A stretch of 64,000 nt of DNA from Propioniciclava sinopodophylli (GTDB lineage: Bacteria; Actinomycetota; Actinomycetes; Propionibacteriales; Propionibacteriaceae). Shown here one piece after another: positions 45,035 through 55,287 of this stretch. The notes below the pieces were generated by a model that was not told the DNA's origin, did not search any database, and saw only the letters and a program-made list of their open reading frames with translations. The position numbers and the translations under genes were made by a program. The stretch lies in the NCBI RefSeq assembly GCF_004324755.1, contig NZ_SDMQ01000001.1, positions 390,814 through 454,813 on the forward strand. Direction: 5' to 3'. Position 1 is the first letter of the stretch, and each line of letters starts with the position of its first letter.

Positions 45035-46345
45035 TCAGAGCAGCGGCTCGATGTCGCGCTTGTAGACGGTGGCCGTCTCGGACTGCAGCTGCTCGAAGAC
45101 CTGCTCGACGTCCTGGCCGCCGATCGTGATCTTGTCCAGGCCGCCACCGATCCGTGCGCCACCACCGGGGATGAATACGCGGGCGTAGTCCTGCGGGGCC
45201 GTGTTCTCGGCGAGCTGTTTGATCGCGGTCATCGCGTTCGGGGTCTTCTCGAGGTACGCCTTCTCCTCGGGGTCGTCCACGGCGTCCTTGCGCACGGGCA
45301 TGTAGCCGGTCGCCTGCGTGAAGGTGATCGTGTTCTTCGTGTTGGTGACGAAGTCGATGAACTTGGTGGCGTTGAGCTTGCGCTCGTCGCTGATGCCGTT
45401 CGGGATCGCGAGGCCCGCGCCACCCGTGCAGGCGCCGGGCTTGGGACCGGGCAGGTAGGTGGTGATGAACGGGAACTGCGCTGCCTTGGTCAGGCCACCC
45501 AGCGAACCGGTCGACTGCAGCAGGCCGGCCGAGCCACCGATGCCGAAGGTGTTGTTGGCGTCCTTGGCGATGCCGATGTGGCCGGCCTTGAACTGCTCGG
45601 CGAGGAACGTTCCCGCCTCGATCGACTTGGGATCGGTGAAGTTCGGCGTCCACTCCTTGCTGTAGGAGCCGCCGAAGGTCCAGATCATGCCCTGGAAGTA
45701 CCAGTCGAGGTAGTTGGAGCCGTCGGGCACCATCAGCGCGGGCTTGCCGCCGTTGGCTTCGACAAGCTTGGGGGCCCACTCGGCGAACTCGGCCCAGGAC
45801 TGTGGACCCTTGTCCGCGGCCAAACCGGCCTTGGCCAGGATGTCCTGGTTCCAGTACATCAGGGTGGTCGAGCGCGCAAACGGGACGCCGTAGTGCTTGC
45901 CGTCGTAGGCGTAGTCCTCGCGGAGCGTGTCGACGTAGCTGCTCGCGTCGACGCCAGCCTCCTTCCACAGGTCGTCCAGGGGGGCGGTCGCCTCGTTCAG
46001 GGCAAAGTTGAACCAGGTCACGTCAGAGGCCACGATCACGTCGGGGAGGTCTCCCCCCGCGAGGGCGGCGTTGAACTTCTGGCCCAGTTCCTCGTAGTTC
46101 GCACCGCCGTCGACGAGCTGCACCGGCAAGTTCGGGTTCTCTGCGTTCCAGGCGTCGATGATCTTCTGCTCGACCTCCTTGGATGAACCGGGGTGGTTGG
46201 ACCACCACTGGATGGTGCCGCTGCCCTTCTGGCCACCGCCGGACGAAGCGGCAGCGCCGCCGGTACTGCCGCCGGTGCATCCGGCGATCGCGGTGGCCGC
46301 GAGGCCGGCTCCCGCGAGGCCGAGCAGATTGCGACGAGAGATCAT
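45035..46345 (-). CDS. sugar-binding lipoprotein of an ABC importer
   Basis: A 436-residue extracellular solute-binding protein (family 1, related to UgpB). The N-terminus has an RR pair (MISRRNLLGLAG), a hydrophobic stretch and a lipobox AIAGC, so it is lipid-anchored; the RR pattern might allow Tat export. The mature part has typical landmarks such as IQWWSNHPGSSKEVEQKII and a C-terminal GGARIGGGLDKI. The start at 46345 is favoured over ATG 46357, because AAGGAAATGGAG serves it. Substrate is probably a sugar or glycerol phosphate. Confidence 0.9.
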   Translation of the reverse strand: MISRRNLLGLAGAGLAATAIAGCTGGSTGGAAASSGGGQKGSGTIQWWSNHPGSSKEVEQKIIDAWNAENPNLPVQLVDGGANYEELGQKFNAALAGGDLPDVIVASDVTWFNFALNEATAPLDDLWKEAGVDASSYVDTLREDYAYDGKHYGVPFARSTTLMYWNQDILAKAGLAADKGPQSWAEFAEWAPKLVEANGGKPALMVPDGSNYLDWYFQGMIWTFGGSYSKEWTPNFTDPKSIEAGTFLAEQFKAGHIGIAKDANNTFGIGGSAGLLQSTGSLGGLTKAAQFPFITTYLPGPKPGACTGGAGLAIPNGISDERKLNATKFIDFVTNTKNTITFTQATGYMPVRKDAVDDPEEKAYLEKTPNAMTAIKQLAENTAPQDYARVFIPGGGARIGGGLDKITIGGQDVEQVFEQLQSETATVYKRDIEPLL

Positions 46346-46419
46346 GACGTGCTCCATTTCCTTGGTTACCTTGTGTCGTGGGTGGGGTGGATCGGGGGAG
46401 GGGCGGAGACGCCCGGGGC

Positions 46420-47313
46420 TCAGCCCTTGACAGCGCCCGCAGTGAGACCCTTGATCATGCGCTTTTGCAGGATCAGGTAGACGATGAGGATGGGGACGGT
46501 GGTGAGGACGGTGCCTGCCATCACCGGTCCCCAGTTGGTGAGGCCCTCGTTCTGCTGCAGCCGAGTGAGGCCCACCGGCAAGGGCGTGACCACGTCCGTG
46601 TCAGCGATGAGGAACGGCCAGAGGTACTGGTTCCACTCATTCACGAGCGTGATGAGGGTGAACGCGACGACCGTCGGCCAGGACATGGGCAGGACGACCC
46701 GCCACAGGGTGCGGAGGAAGCTGGTGCCATCCATGCGGGCGGCCTCCATGATCTCCTTGGGCAGGCTCAGGAAGTGGTTGCGCATCAGGAAGGCTCCGAA
46801 GGCCACCCCGGCCAGCGGGACGATGATGCCCACGAAGGTGTTGCGCCACCCGAGGCTCGCGACGAGGGCGTAGTTGGAGATGATCGTGATCTGGTTGGGC
46901 ACCATGAGTGCGGCGACCACGACCAGGAACAGCGCGTTGCGGAACGGGAAGCGCAGGAACGCGAACGCATAGGCACTCATCACGCCCAGCGCCACCTGCA
47001 CGACCGTGAGGATGACGGTGATGATGATTGAGTTGCGCAGGTACGTGCCGAAGTTCACCGTTTCCATCACGTAGGAGTAGTTCCCCGGCTGCAACGGGTT
47101 CGGGATCCACGTGAGCGGGTCGGAATAGATGTCGGGCTGGGTCTTCAGCGACGTGACCACGATGAAGTACACCGGCACGAGGATCATGGCGACTACCAGG
47201 GCGAGGCCCAGGTAGCCGATGACCTTCATCCAGGGCCTGGCCTCGGGTGCGGCCGATCTGGTACGCCTGACAGGTGCCTCGGTCCCGGTCCGCCTCGCGG
47301 TGGGGTTCGTCAT
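46420..47313 (-). CDS. sugar ABC importer permease (MalG/UgpE type)
   Basis: A 297-residue inner-membrane permease with six helices. The EAA loop EAARMDGTSFLRTLWRVVLP, which docks on the ATPase, is well conserved. A basic N-terminal ~28 residues precede the first helix. Its ATG overlaps the stop of the MalF-type permease by four bases (ATGA), so the two are made together. It is followed by the binding-protein gene after ~75 bases. Confidence 0.92.
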   Translation of the reverse strand: MTNPTARRTGTEAPVRRTRSAAPEARPWMKVIGYLGLALVVAMILVPVYFIVVTSLKTQPDIYSDPLTWIPNPLQPGNYSYVMETVNFGTYLRNSIIITVILTVVQVALGVMSAYAFAFLRFPFRNALFLVVVAALMVPNQITIISNYALVASLGWRNTFVGIIVPLAGVAFGAFLMRNHFLSLPKEIMEAARMDGTSFLRTLWRVVLPMSWPTVVAFTLITLVNEWNQYLWPFLIADTDVVTPLPVGLTRLQQNEGLTNWGPVMAGTVLTTVPILIVYLILQKRMIKGLTAGAVKG

Positions 47314-48251
47314 GCGTCGTTCCCGTCTTGGAGGCGGACCTGGATCAGCGTGATGACCAGCACGATGGTGAACATGATCGTCGCGACGGTCGCGCCGTAG
47401 CCTGCCCGTGAGTTCACGAAGGTCTCCTGGTACACCTGGAACACGATGGTGGTGGTGCCGATGCCCAGCGGGCCGCCTTGGGTCATCGCTTGGATGATGT
47501 CGAAGACCTGGAACGAGCTGAGCAGCACCGTCACCGAGAGGAAGAAGGTGGTGGGCCGCAGCTGGGGGAGGACCACGCGGAAGAAGTGCCGTGTGGGCGA
47601 AGTGCCGTCGATCTCGGACGCCTCGTCGAGGTCCTTGCGCCGGCCCTGCAGGGCAGCGAGGTAGATGACGAAGACGTAGCCGAGGTTCTTCCAGATGTAG
47701 GTCGCGGTCACCATGAACAACGCCCAACCCGAGTTCTGGTAGAAGTTCGGGGCTGTGACGCCGACCTTGTCGAGGAGGTCCTGAATCAGGCCGAAGTTGG
47801 GGTCGAACACGAACTGGAAGGCGACGCCGATGGCTGCCCCGGAGATCACGTACGGTGCGAAGACCAGGGAGCGGACGGCGCCGCGGCCGAACAGCTTCTG
47901 GTCCAACAGCAGCGCGAGGGCCAGGCCCAGCACCATCGAACCCGCGACGGCGGCGACCGTGAAGATGACCGTGTTGGCCATGATGGTCCACGAGTCCGAC
48001 GAGGTGAACCACTCGACGTAGTTGCCCAGACCGACGAACCGCATGCGCGGCGACGAGATGTTCCAGTTGTAGAACGACAACCGGATGTTGTCGACGAGCG
48101 GCCGATAGGTGAAGACGACCAGCAACGCGAGGTTCGGCGCCAGCAACAGGGCAGCCAAACCGATCTCGCGCCAGTTCCAGCCCCGCTTCCTGCGGGGTGG
48201 CTCCGCGTGGAGGGGGCCGGCCCCGGCAGCTGCCATGTGGGTCGTGGTCAC
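47310..48251 (-). CDS. sugar ABC importer permease (MalF/UgpA type)
   Basis: A 313-residue permease with six helices and the EAA loop DEASEIDGTSPTRHFFRVVLP. It is the first gene of the importer operon (permease, permease, binding protein, ATPase). GTG 48251 is chosen because a TAGCTT box ends seven bases before it; the in-frame ATG 48236 has no ribosome site. A 24-base palindrome with a central ACGCGT lies ~40 bases upstream, which suggests LacI-type control. No LacI gene is in the window. Confidence 0.88.
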   Translation of the reverse strand: MTTTHMAAAGAGPLHAEPPRRKRGWNWREIGLAALLLAPNLALLVVFTYRPLVDNIRLSFYNWNISSPRMRFVGLGNYVEWFTSSDSWTIMANTVIFTVAAVAGSMVLGLALALLLDQKLFGRGAVRSLVFAPYVISGAAIGVAFQFVFDPNFGLIQDLLDKVGVTAPNFYQNSGWALFMVTATYIWKNLGYVFVIYLAALQGRRKDLDEASEIDGTSPTRHFFRVVLPQLRPTTFFLSVTVLLSSFQVFDIIQAMTQGGPLGIGTTTIVFQVYQETFVNSRAGYGATVATIMFTIVLVITLIQVRLQDGNDA

Positions 48252-48258
48252 GTGGCTG

Positions 48259-48264
48259 AAGCTA
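48259..48264 (-). promoter_or_regulatory. -10 box of the sugar importer operon (leaderless)
   Basis: TAGCTT on the minus strand ends seven bases before GTG 48251. Confidence 0.45.
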
Positions 48265-48290
48265 GGTCGCCCGAGCGACGCGTTGTGGTG

Positions 48291-48314
48291 TGTTTGGTTA
48301 CGCGTTGACAAACA
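48291..48314. promoter_or_regulatory. 24-bp palindrome, LacI-type operator candidate
   Basis: TGTTTG, GTT, ACGCGT, TGA, CAAACA: nine of twelve pairs match around a central CG, as in LacI/GalR operators. It lies between the sugar importer operon and purD. Confidence 0.5.
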
Positions 48315-48357
48315 CCGGGCAACTGGTTGCTGCAACACGCCGCGCCGCGTCGCTCGA

Positions 48358-48363
48358 TAGGGT
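48358..48363 (+). promoter_or_regulatory. -10 box of purD (leaderless)
   Basis: TAGGGT ends six bases before GTG 48370. Confidence 0.5.
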
Positions 48364-48369
48364 GTCGGC

Positions 48370-49646
<1,277 letters not shown>

Positions 49647-49647
<1 letters not shown>

Positions 49648-50090
49648 TGGGGGTCACCGAGGAGCGCATCCGCAACCTGGTCGTCGGGTTGGTGGTCCGC
49701 GACGGGCACGTGCTCCTCGAGGAGTACCCCGGCGACGCGTGGCAGGGCTCCTTCCTGCGGGCGCTCGGCGGCGGGCTCGAGTTCGGCGAGCGGGTGGTTG
49801 AGGGGCTGTCCCGGGAGTTCCGGGAGGAGCTCGACGTCGAGGTGGAGGCCGTCCGTTCGCTGGGCTGCCTCGACAACATCTTCACGTGGCAGGGCCGGCC
49901 CGCCCACGAGGTCGTGCACGTCTTCGAGGTGGCCTCGCCCGGCTTCGACGCGTGGCCGGTCGAGCGCCGCGTCCGGGTGCCCGACGCCCCCACCCAGGCC
50001 GGCTGGTGGCCGATCGCAGAACTGGACGGGCGGGATGTCTACCCCGACGGCATCACCGACATCATCCGCTCGCTCGAGGACGACCGATGA
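49647..50090 (+). CDS. NUDIX hydrolase
   Basis: A 147-residue pyrophosphohydrolase. The NUDIX box runs from GGGLEFGERVVEGLS through REFREELDV and fits GX5EX7REUXEEXGU. It would cleave a nucleoside diphosphate linked to another moiety in the cytoplasm. The ATG overlaps the purD stop, and purB lies ~90 bases downstream, so a house-cleaning role in purine metabolism is plausible but not shown. The substrate cannot be predicted. Confidence 0.87.
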
Positions 50091-50181
50091 CCCACCGGCT
50101 CTTGTTCAGCTTGCGGCGTCCCTGACCTGAGCGCCGTGGGAGAATGCTCGGGCCACCACTCGCCCTGAACCGAGGAGCACC

Positions 50182-51615
50182 ATGACCGTCCCCAACGTGC
50201 TGGCCACCCGCTACGCGTCGCCCGCGATGCGCGACCTGTGGAGCCCCGAGCACAAGATCGTCGCCGAGCGCCGGCTCTGGCTGGCCGTCATCGAGGCGCA
50301 GCGCGACCTGGGTGTCGACTTCGGTGGGGCGGACGCCGACGCAGTGCTCGCCGACTACAACCGCGTGCTGGAGCAGGTCGACCTCGACTCGATCGCCGCG
50401 CGTGAGCGCGTCACCCGCCACGACGTGAAGGCCCGCATCGAGGAGTTCAACGACCTCGCGGGGCACGAGCACGTCCACAAGGGCATGACGTCGCGCGACC
50501 TGACCGAGAACGTCGAGCAGTACCAGGTGCTCGCCGCGTTGAAGCTGGTCCGCGAGCGCGTGGTGACGGTGCTGGTGGCGCTGTCCCGCTTGGCCGTCCA
50601 GTACCGCGACACGGCGATGGCCGGTCGGTCGCACAACGTGGCCGCCCAGATGACCACGCTGGGCAAGCGCTTCGCGACCGCCATCGACGAGCTGCTGGTC
50701 GCCTACGACCGCCTCGACAACCTGATCGAGCGCTACCCGGCGCGCGGCATCAAGGGCCCGGTCGGCACCGCCCAGGACATGCTCGACCTGCTCGGTGGTG
50801 ACTCCGCCAGGCTCGCCGACCTGGAGCAGCGGGTCGCCAAGCACCTCGGCTTCGAGCGCGTGCTCACCTCGACGGGCCAGGTCTACCCGCGCTCCCTCGA
50901 CGTCGACGTGCTGTCGGCGCTCACCCAGGTCGCGGCCGCGCCGTCCAACGTGGCGACGTCGATCCGCCTCATGGCAGGCGCCGAGCTGGTCACCGAAGGG
51001 TTCAAGGAGGGCCAGGTCGGCTCGTCGGCGATGCCGCACAAGATGAACACCCGCTCGTGCGAGCGCGTCAACGGCCTCGCGGTCGTGCTGCGCGGCTACC
51101 TGTCGATGGTGGGCGAGCTGGCCGGCGACCAGTGGAACGAGGGCGACGTCTCCTGCTCGGTGGTTCGCCGCGTCGCGCTGCCCGACGCCTTCTACGCCAT
51201 CGACGGCCTCTTCGAGACCTTCCTCACCGTGCTCGGCGAGTTCGGCGCCTTCCCGGCGGTCATCGAGGCCGAGCTGCAGCGCTACCTGCCCTTCCTGACC
51301 ACCACGAAGGTGCTGATGGCCGCCGTCCAGCACGGTGTCGGCCGCGAGGTCGCGCACGAGGTCATCAAGGAGCACGCCGTCGCCGTCGCGCTGGAGATGC
51401 GCCAGAAGGGCCTCAAGGAGAACGACCTGCTCGACCGCCTCGCGGGCGACGAGCGGCTGGGCGTCGACCGGGAGGTGCTGGACGCCGCCGTGGCCAACCC
51501 GCTCGAGCTCACCGGCTCGGCCGCCGCCCAGGTGCACGCCGTCGTCGAGCGCGTCCGCGAGCTGGCGGCCAAGCACCCCGAGGGCGCCGCCTACGCGCCG
51601 GGCGAGGTCCTCTGA
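50182..51615 (+). CDS. purB: adenylosuccinate lyase
   Basis: A 477-residue fumarase-superfamily lyase acting twice in purine synthesis (SAICAR to AICAR, adenylosuccinate to AMP). The superfamily signature GSSAMPHKMN is intact, with the flexible catalytic loop. KGMTSRDLTENVEQ and GRSHNVAAQMTTLGKR carry active-site residues. The length matches the longer actinobacterial form. ATG 50182 follows GAGGAGCACC. It ends at a cluster of intergenic repeats. Confidence 0.95.
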   Translation: MTVPNVLATRYASPAMRDLWSPEHKIVAERRLWLAVIEAQRDLGVDFGGADADAVLADYNRVLEQVDLDSIAARERVTRHDVKARIEEFNDLAGHEHVHKGMTSRDLTENVEQYQVLAALKLVRERVVTVLVALSRLAVQYRDTAMAGRSHNVAAQMTTLGKRFATAIDELLVAYDRLDNLIERYPARGIKGPVGTAQDMLDLLGGDSARLADLEQRVAKHLGFERVLTSTGQVYPRSLDVDVLSALTQVAAAPSNVATSIRLMAGAELVTEGFKEGQVGSSAMPHKMNTRSCERVNGLAVVLRGYLSMVGELAGDQWNEGDVSCSVVRRVALPDAFYAIDGLFETFLTVLGEFGAFPAVIEAELQRYLPFLTTTKVLMAAVQHGVGREVAHEVIKEHAVAVALEMRQKGLKENDLLDRLAGDERLGVDREVLDAAVANPLELTGSAAAQVHAVVERVRELAAKHPEGAAYAPGEVL

Positions 51616-51620
51616 CCCTC

Positions 51621-51685
51621 ACAACGCGCTTCCTCCCTCGAAACGCTGATTGTTTCCGCGTTGCGAGGGGGGAACCACGTTGAGA
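51621..51685. repeat. intergenic palindrome, CCTCCCTCGAAACGC family
   Basis: CCTCCCTCGAAACGC (51632-51646) pairs with 51658-51672 with small mismatches. It is a diverged copy of the element at 11831-11895, about 40 kb away, and here follows purB. Confidence 0.75.
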
Positions 51686-51686
51686 G

Positions 51687-51813
51687 CCGAGGGCTCCACT
51701 TCCGTCCGCCGAGGGCTCCACTTCCGTCCGCCGAGGGCTCCACTTCCGTCCGCCGAGGGCTTGGGTTTCATCGAAACCCAAGCCCTCGGCGGATGAAACC
51801 CAAGCCCTCGGCG
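51687..51813. repeat. 22-bp tandem repeat merging into the CCGAGGGCTTGGGTT palindrome
   Basis: Three identical 22-base units begin at 51687, 51709 and 51731 (core GAGGGCTCCACTTCCG). A fourth changes into CCGAGGGCTTGGGTTTC, which pairs perfectly with 51773-51789 around ATC. A further half-copy follows to 51813. This is the most elaborate member of the family seen at 1.4, 27.3, 28.2 and 35.0 kb. No gene fits in 51616-51884. Confidence 0.85.
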
Positions 51814-51884
51814 CAACAGGATTGTGATCGCATGGTTACCGGCCCCCGCGCCGTTGGGGGCAGACATCTCCGGCACTGACTGGG

Positions 51885-51890
51885 TAGGTT
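51885..51890 (+). promoter_or_regulatory. -10 box of the glutamate importer operon (leaderless)
   Basis: TAGGTT ends seven bases before ATG 51898. Confidence 0.55.
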
Positions 51891-51897
51891 GCACCCC

Positions 51898-52638
51898 ATG
51901 CCAGAGCCGTTGGTCGTCATGAAGGACGTGAACAAGCACTACGGGGACATGCAGGCCCTCAAGCAGATCAACATGACCGTGGGTAAGGGTGAGGTCGTCG
52001 TCCTCATCGGCCCGTCGGGTTCGGGCAAGTCCACGCTCATCCGGACGATCAACCGCCTCGAGACCATCACCGACGGCACGATCACCATCGACGGCGTCCT
52101 CCTGCCCGAGGAGGGTGCTGGCCTGGCCAAGCTCCGCTCCGACGTCGGCATGGTCTTCCAGTCGTTCAACCTGTTCGCCCACAAGACGATCCTCGAGAAC
52201 GTCACGCTGGGGCCGATCAAGGTGCGCGGCATGAAGAAGGCGGACGCCGACGCCAAGGCCATGGAGCTGCTCAAGCGCGTCGGCGTCGACCACCAGGCCA
52301 ACAAGTACCCTGCCCAGCTCTCCGGCGGCCAGCAGCAGCGCGTCGCAATCGCCCGCGCCCTGGCCATGGAGCCCAAGGTGATGCTCTTCGACGAGCCGAC
52401 CTCCGCGCTGGACCCCGAGATGATCAACGAGGTGCTCGACGTCATGATCCAGCTCGCGAAGTCGGGCATGACCATGGTCGTCGTCACCCACGAGATGGGG
52501 TTCGCCCGCAAGGCCGCGAACCGCGTGGTGTTCCTCGCCGACGGCCAGATCGTCGAGGAGAACACTCCCGAGGAGTTCTTCACCAACCCGCAGTCGGACC
52601 GTGCCAAGGACTTCCTCGGCAAGATCCTGACGCACTGA
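51898..52638 (+). CDS. gluA: glutamate/polar amino acid ABC importer ATPase
   Basis: A 246-residue GlnQ/GluA-type ATPase. Walker [11 protein letters not shown]-loop [12 protein letters not shown], signature LSGGQQQR and Walker [14 protein letters not shown] are canonical. It energises uptake through the two permeases encoded downstream. The gene order (ATPase, binding protein, permease, permease) is that of corynebacterial gluABCD, which supports glutamate as substrate. ATG 51898 matches the leaderless promoter. Confidence 0.92.
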   Translation: MPEPLVVMKDVNKHYGDMQALKQINMTVGKGEVVVLIGPSGSGKSTLIRTINRLETITDGTITIDGVLLPEEGAGLAKLRSDVGMVFQSFNLFAHKTILENVTLGPIKVRGMKKADADAKAMELLKRVGVDHQANKYPAQLSGGQQQRVAIARALAMEPKVMLFDEPTSALDPEMINEVLDVMIQLAKSGMTMVVVTHEMGFARKAANRVVFLADGQIVEENTPEEFFTNPQSDRAKDFLGKILTH

Positions 52639-52699
52639 CACCACAGCCTGTCCGCGTCGCCTCGACGCAGCCCACGGGAAAAACACGAAGGAGAACCAC

Positions 52700-53542
52700 A
52701 TGTTCACACGACGACTGATCGCCACCGCGGCTGCCGCGGGTATGGCCCTCACCCTCGCCGCGTGCGGCGGCGGGGCGGCGACCCCGGCCGCCACCGGGGG
52801 CCCCGCCGGCGGAGACGGCATCAAGATCGGCATCAAGTTCGACCAGCCCGGCCTGGGCCTGCGCGAGGGCGACAGCTACACGGGCTTCGACGTCGAGGTC
52901 GCCAAGTTCGTGGCCAAGGAGCTCGGCCACGAGGAGGGTGACATCGAGTGGATCGAGTCCCCGAGCGCCCAGCGCGAGACCCTCATCGAGACCGACCAGG
53001 TCGACCTGATCTTCGCCACCTACTCGATCACCGACAAGCGCAAGGAGCGTGTCTCCTTCGCAGGGCCGTACTTCATCGCCGGCCAGGGCCTGCTGGTGCG
53101 CGCCGACGACAGCTCGATCACCGGCCAGGACACCCTGGGCGGCAAGAAGCTGTGCTCCGTGACCGGTTCGACCCCGGCCCAGAAGATCAAGGACGCCTAC
53201 CCCGACGTCGAGCTCCAGGAGTTCGGCACCTACTCCGAGTGCCTGCCGGCCTTGCTGAACGGCACGATCGACGCCGTCACCACCGACGACACGATCCTCG
53301 CCGGCTTCGCAGCCCAGTCCCAGTACGCGGGCAAGCTGAAGCTCGTCGGTGAGCCCTTCACCACGGAGAACTACGGTGTCGGCCTCAAGAAGGGCGACAC
53401 CGCGCTCTGCGAGCAGGTCAACGCCGCCATCACCAAGATGGTCTCCGAGGGTGCCTGGGAGGCTGCGATCGAGAAGACCCTCGGCGCGGCCGACTACACC
53501 GCCGGCCCCGGCAACCCGCCGACCCCGGCCGCCTGCTCCTGA
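52700..53542 (+). CDS. gluB: glutamate-binding lipoprotein
   Basis: A 280-residue substrate-binding protein (SBP family 3). The signal peptide ends in a lipobox LAAC with Cys22, followed by a Gly/Ala/Pro linker. GIKFDQPGLG and DLIFATYSITDKRKERVSF are typical of the GluB/GlnH group. Two cysteines (KKLCSVTGS and SECLPALL) may form a disulfide as in other actinobacterial members. ATG 52700 follows GAAGGAGAA. It is the second gene of the operon. Confidence 0.92.
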   Translation: MFTRRLIATAAAAGMALTLAACGGGAATPAATGGPAGGDGIKIGIKFDQPGLGLREGDSYTGFDVEVAKFVAKELGHEEGDIEWIESPSAQRETLIETDQVDLIFATYSITDKRKERVSFAGPYFIAGQGLLVRADDSSITGQDTLGGKKLCSVTGSTPAQKIKDAYPDVELQEFGTYSECLPALLNGTIDAVTTDDTILAGFAAQSQYAGKLKLVGEPFTTENYGVGLKKGDTALCEQVNAAITKMVSEGAWEAAIEKTLGAADYTAGPGNPPTPAACS

Positions 53543-53557
53543 TCCGCTGACCGGCTT

Positions 53558-53610
53558 CCCTGAGGTGTGACGGACGGGCCTTCGAGGCTCGCTCCGCTCG
53601 CACCTCAGGG
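53558..53610 (+). repeat. hairpin inside the glutamate operon, CTGAGGTGCGGGCC family
   Basis: CCCTGAGGTG (53558-53567) pairs exactly with CACCTCAGGG (53601-53610), and an inner GAGGCTCGCTCCGCTCG also folds. It separates the abundant binding protein gene from the permeases and may stabilise the upstream mRNA or lower permease expression. Confidence 0.7.
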
Positions 53611-53646
53611 ACCTCAGGACGCTATTCCCTACTACCCGGAGGGCGC

Positions 53647-54318
53647 ATGCTCGACATCCTCACCCGGTACGACATCCTCGGCGCCTTCTGGATGACCATT
53701 CAGTTGTCCTTCTGGGCCGCGCTGGGGTCGCTCGCACTCGGCACGATCCTGGCCATCATGCGCGTGTCTCCGGTGGCCGTGCTGCAGAAGCTCGGCGCGC
53801 TCTACGTCAACGTCGCCCGGAACACGCCCCTGACCCTGATCCTGGTCTTCTGCGTGCTGGGCGCCTTCTACATCCTCCAGTTGTCGCTGGCGCCGGCGAG
53901 CGCCCCGCTGCGGACGCAGATCTTCTTGTGGGCCATCGTCGGGCTCTCGCTCTACCACGCGGCCTTCGTGTGCGAGGCGCTGCGCTCCGGCGTCAACACG
54001 GTGCCGGTCGGGCAGGCCGAGGCGGCGCGGGCGATCGGGCTCACCTTCACCCAGTCGCTGTCGCAGGTGATCCTGCCCCAGGCGTTCCGCGGCGCCATCG
54101 CCCCCCTGGGCTCGGTGCTGATCGCGCTCATCAAGAACACGACGGTCGCCTCGATCATCGGCAGCCAAGAGGCTTCGGCGATGATGAAGACGATCGTCGA
54201 GAACGAGACCGGATCCCTGCTGGTGTTCTTCATCTTCGCCCTTGGCTTCGTCATCCTGACCCTCCCGATCGGCGTCGGCTTCACCGAGATGTCGCGCCGC
54301 CTGGCGGTGAAGCGATGA
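53647..54318 (+). CDS. gluC: glutamate ABC importer permease 1
   Basis: A 223-residue His/Glu/Gln/Arg/opine-type permease with about five helices. NTPLTLILVF and the EAA-like loop GQAEAARAIGLTFTQSLSQVILPQAFR are typical. It pairs with GluD. The start follows CCGGAGGGCGC. Its stop overlaps the next ATG by four bases. Confidence 0.92.
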   Translation: MLDILTRYDILGAFWMTIQLSFWAALGSLALGTILAIMRVSPVAVLQKLGALYVNVARNTPLTLILVFCVLGAFYILQLSLAPASAPLRTQIFLWAIVGLSLYHAAFVCEALRSGVNTVPVGQAEAARAIGLTFTQSLSQVILPQAFRGAIAPLGSVLIALIKNTTVASIIGSQEASAMMKTIVENETGSLLVFFIFALGFVILTLPIGVGFTEMSRRLAVKR

Positions 54319-55283
54319 GCGCACAAGCCGTCCTGTTCGACGCGCCCGGCCCCAAGGCCCGCCGTCGCCACGCCATCCTCACGGTGCTCGGCCTCCTGCT
54401 GGCCGCCGGCATTTTCGGCGCCTTCATCTGGCGCCTGTACGAGACCGCCCAGCTCGAGCCCCAGCTTTGGACGCCCTTCCTCGAGGGTCAGACCTGGACG
54501 CAGTACCTGCTGCCCGGCCTCTGGAGGACCCTCCAGGCCGCGCTGGTGTCGGTCGTGTTCGCGATCGTGTTCGGACTCATCTTCGGCATGGGTCGCCTGT
54601 CGCAGGCCAGGCCCCTGCGCTGGGCATGCGGCGTCATCGTGGAGTTCTTCCGGTCCGTGCCCGTCCTGCTGATGATGACGTTCCTGTTCTTCTTCATGGC
54701 ACGCAACTTCGGCATGCCCGGCCAGACGGCGTCCTTCTGGGCCGTCATCGTCGGCTTGACGCTCTACAACGGCTCGGTCATCGCCGAGCTGGTGCGCTCG
54801 GGCGTCCACCAGCTGCCCAAGGGGCAGCGTGAGGCCGGCCTTGCCATCGGCCTGACCTCGGCGAAGACCCTGCGCTCGATCGAGCTGCCGCAGGCGCTGA
54901 CCGCGATGCTGCCGGCGCTGATGAGCCAGCTCGTCGTCATCCTGAAGGACAGCGCGCTCGGCACCGCGATCACCTACCCCGAGCTGATCGCCGCCGCCCG
55001 CCAGCTGGGCTCGCGCCACGGCAACGTGATCGCCGCCTACATCGTGGTGGGCATCATCTTCGTGCTGATCAACTGGCTCCTCACCGTCGCCGCCGGCCGC
55101 GTCGAGCGGTTCATCAACCGCCGCGGCCACACCGCGGCCCCGGCCAAGACCGCGGCGTCCACCCTCGTGCAGGGTGGCGGAGCGCCAGGCGAGTTCGGCG
55201 CCAACATCGCCGACGCGGTCGAGGAGGAGGTCGACGACTGGCGCGACCGCAACCAACGCGGGAGGCGCGTCGCCGACGAGTGA
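54315..55283 (+). CDS. gluD: glutamate ABC importer permease 2
   Basis: A 322-residue permease of the same family, with a cytoplasmic N-terminus, about five helices and the EAA loop GQREAGLAIGLTSAKTLRSIELPQAL. The C-terminal ~75 residues form a charged cytoplasmic tail (VEEEVDDWRDRNQRGRR) longer than in GlnP-type proteins but normal for GluD. It overlaps gluC by four bases (ATGA) and converges on a pseudouridine synthase gene four bases away. Confidence 0.9.
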   Translation: MSAQAVLFDAPGPKARRRHAILTVLGLLLAAGIFGAFIWRLYETAQLEPQLWTPFLEGQTWTQYLLPGLWRTLQAALVSVVFAIVFGLIFGMGRLSQARPLRWACGVIVEFFRSVPVLLMMTFLFFFMARNFGMPGQTASFWAVIVGLTLYNGSVIAELVRSGVHQLPKGQREAGLAIGLTSAKTLRSIELPQALTAMLPALMSQLVVILKDSALGTAITYPELIAAARQLGSRHGNVIAAYIVVGIIFVLINWLLTVAAGRVERFINRRGHTAAPAKTAASTLVQGGGAPGEFGANIADAVEEEVDDWRDRNQRGRRVADE

Positions 55284-55287
55284 TCGG

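Noticed and set aside
51687..51752. CRISPR array
   Set aside because: The 22-base units are directly adjacent with no spacers, and no cas genes exist.
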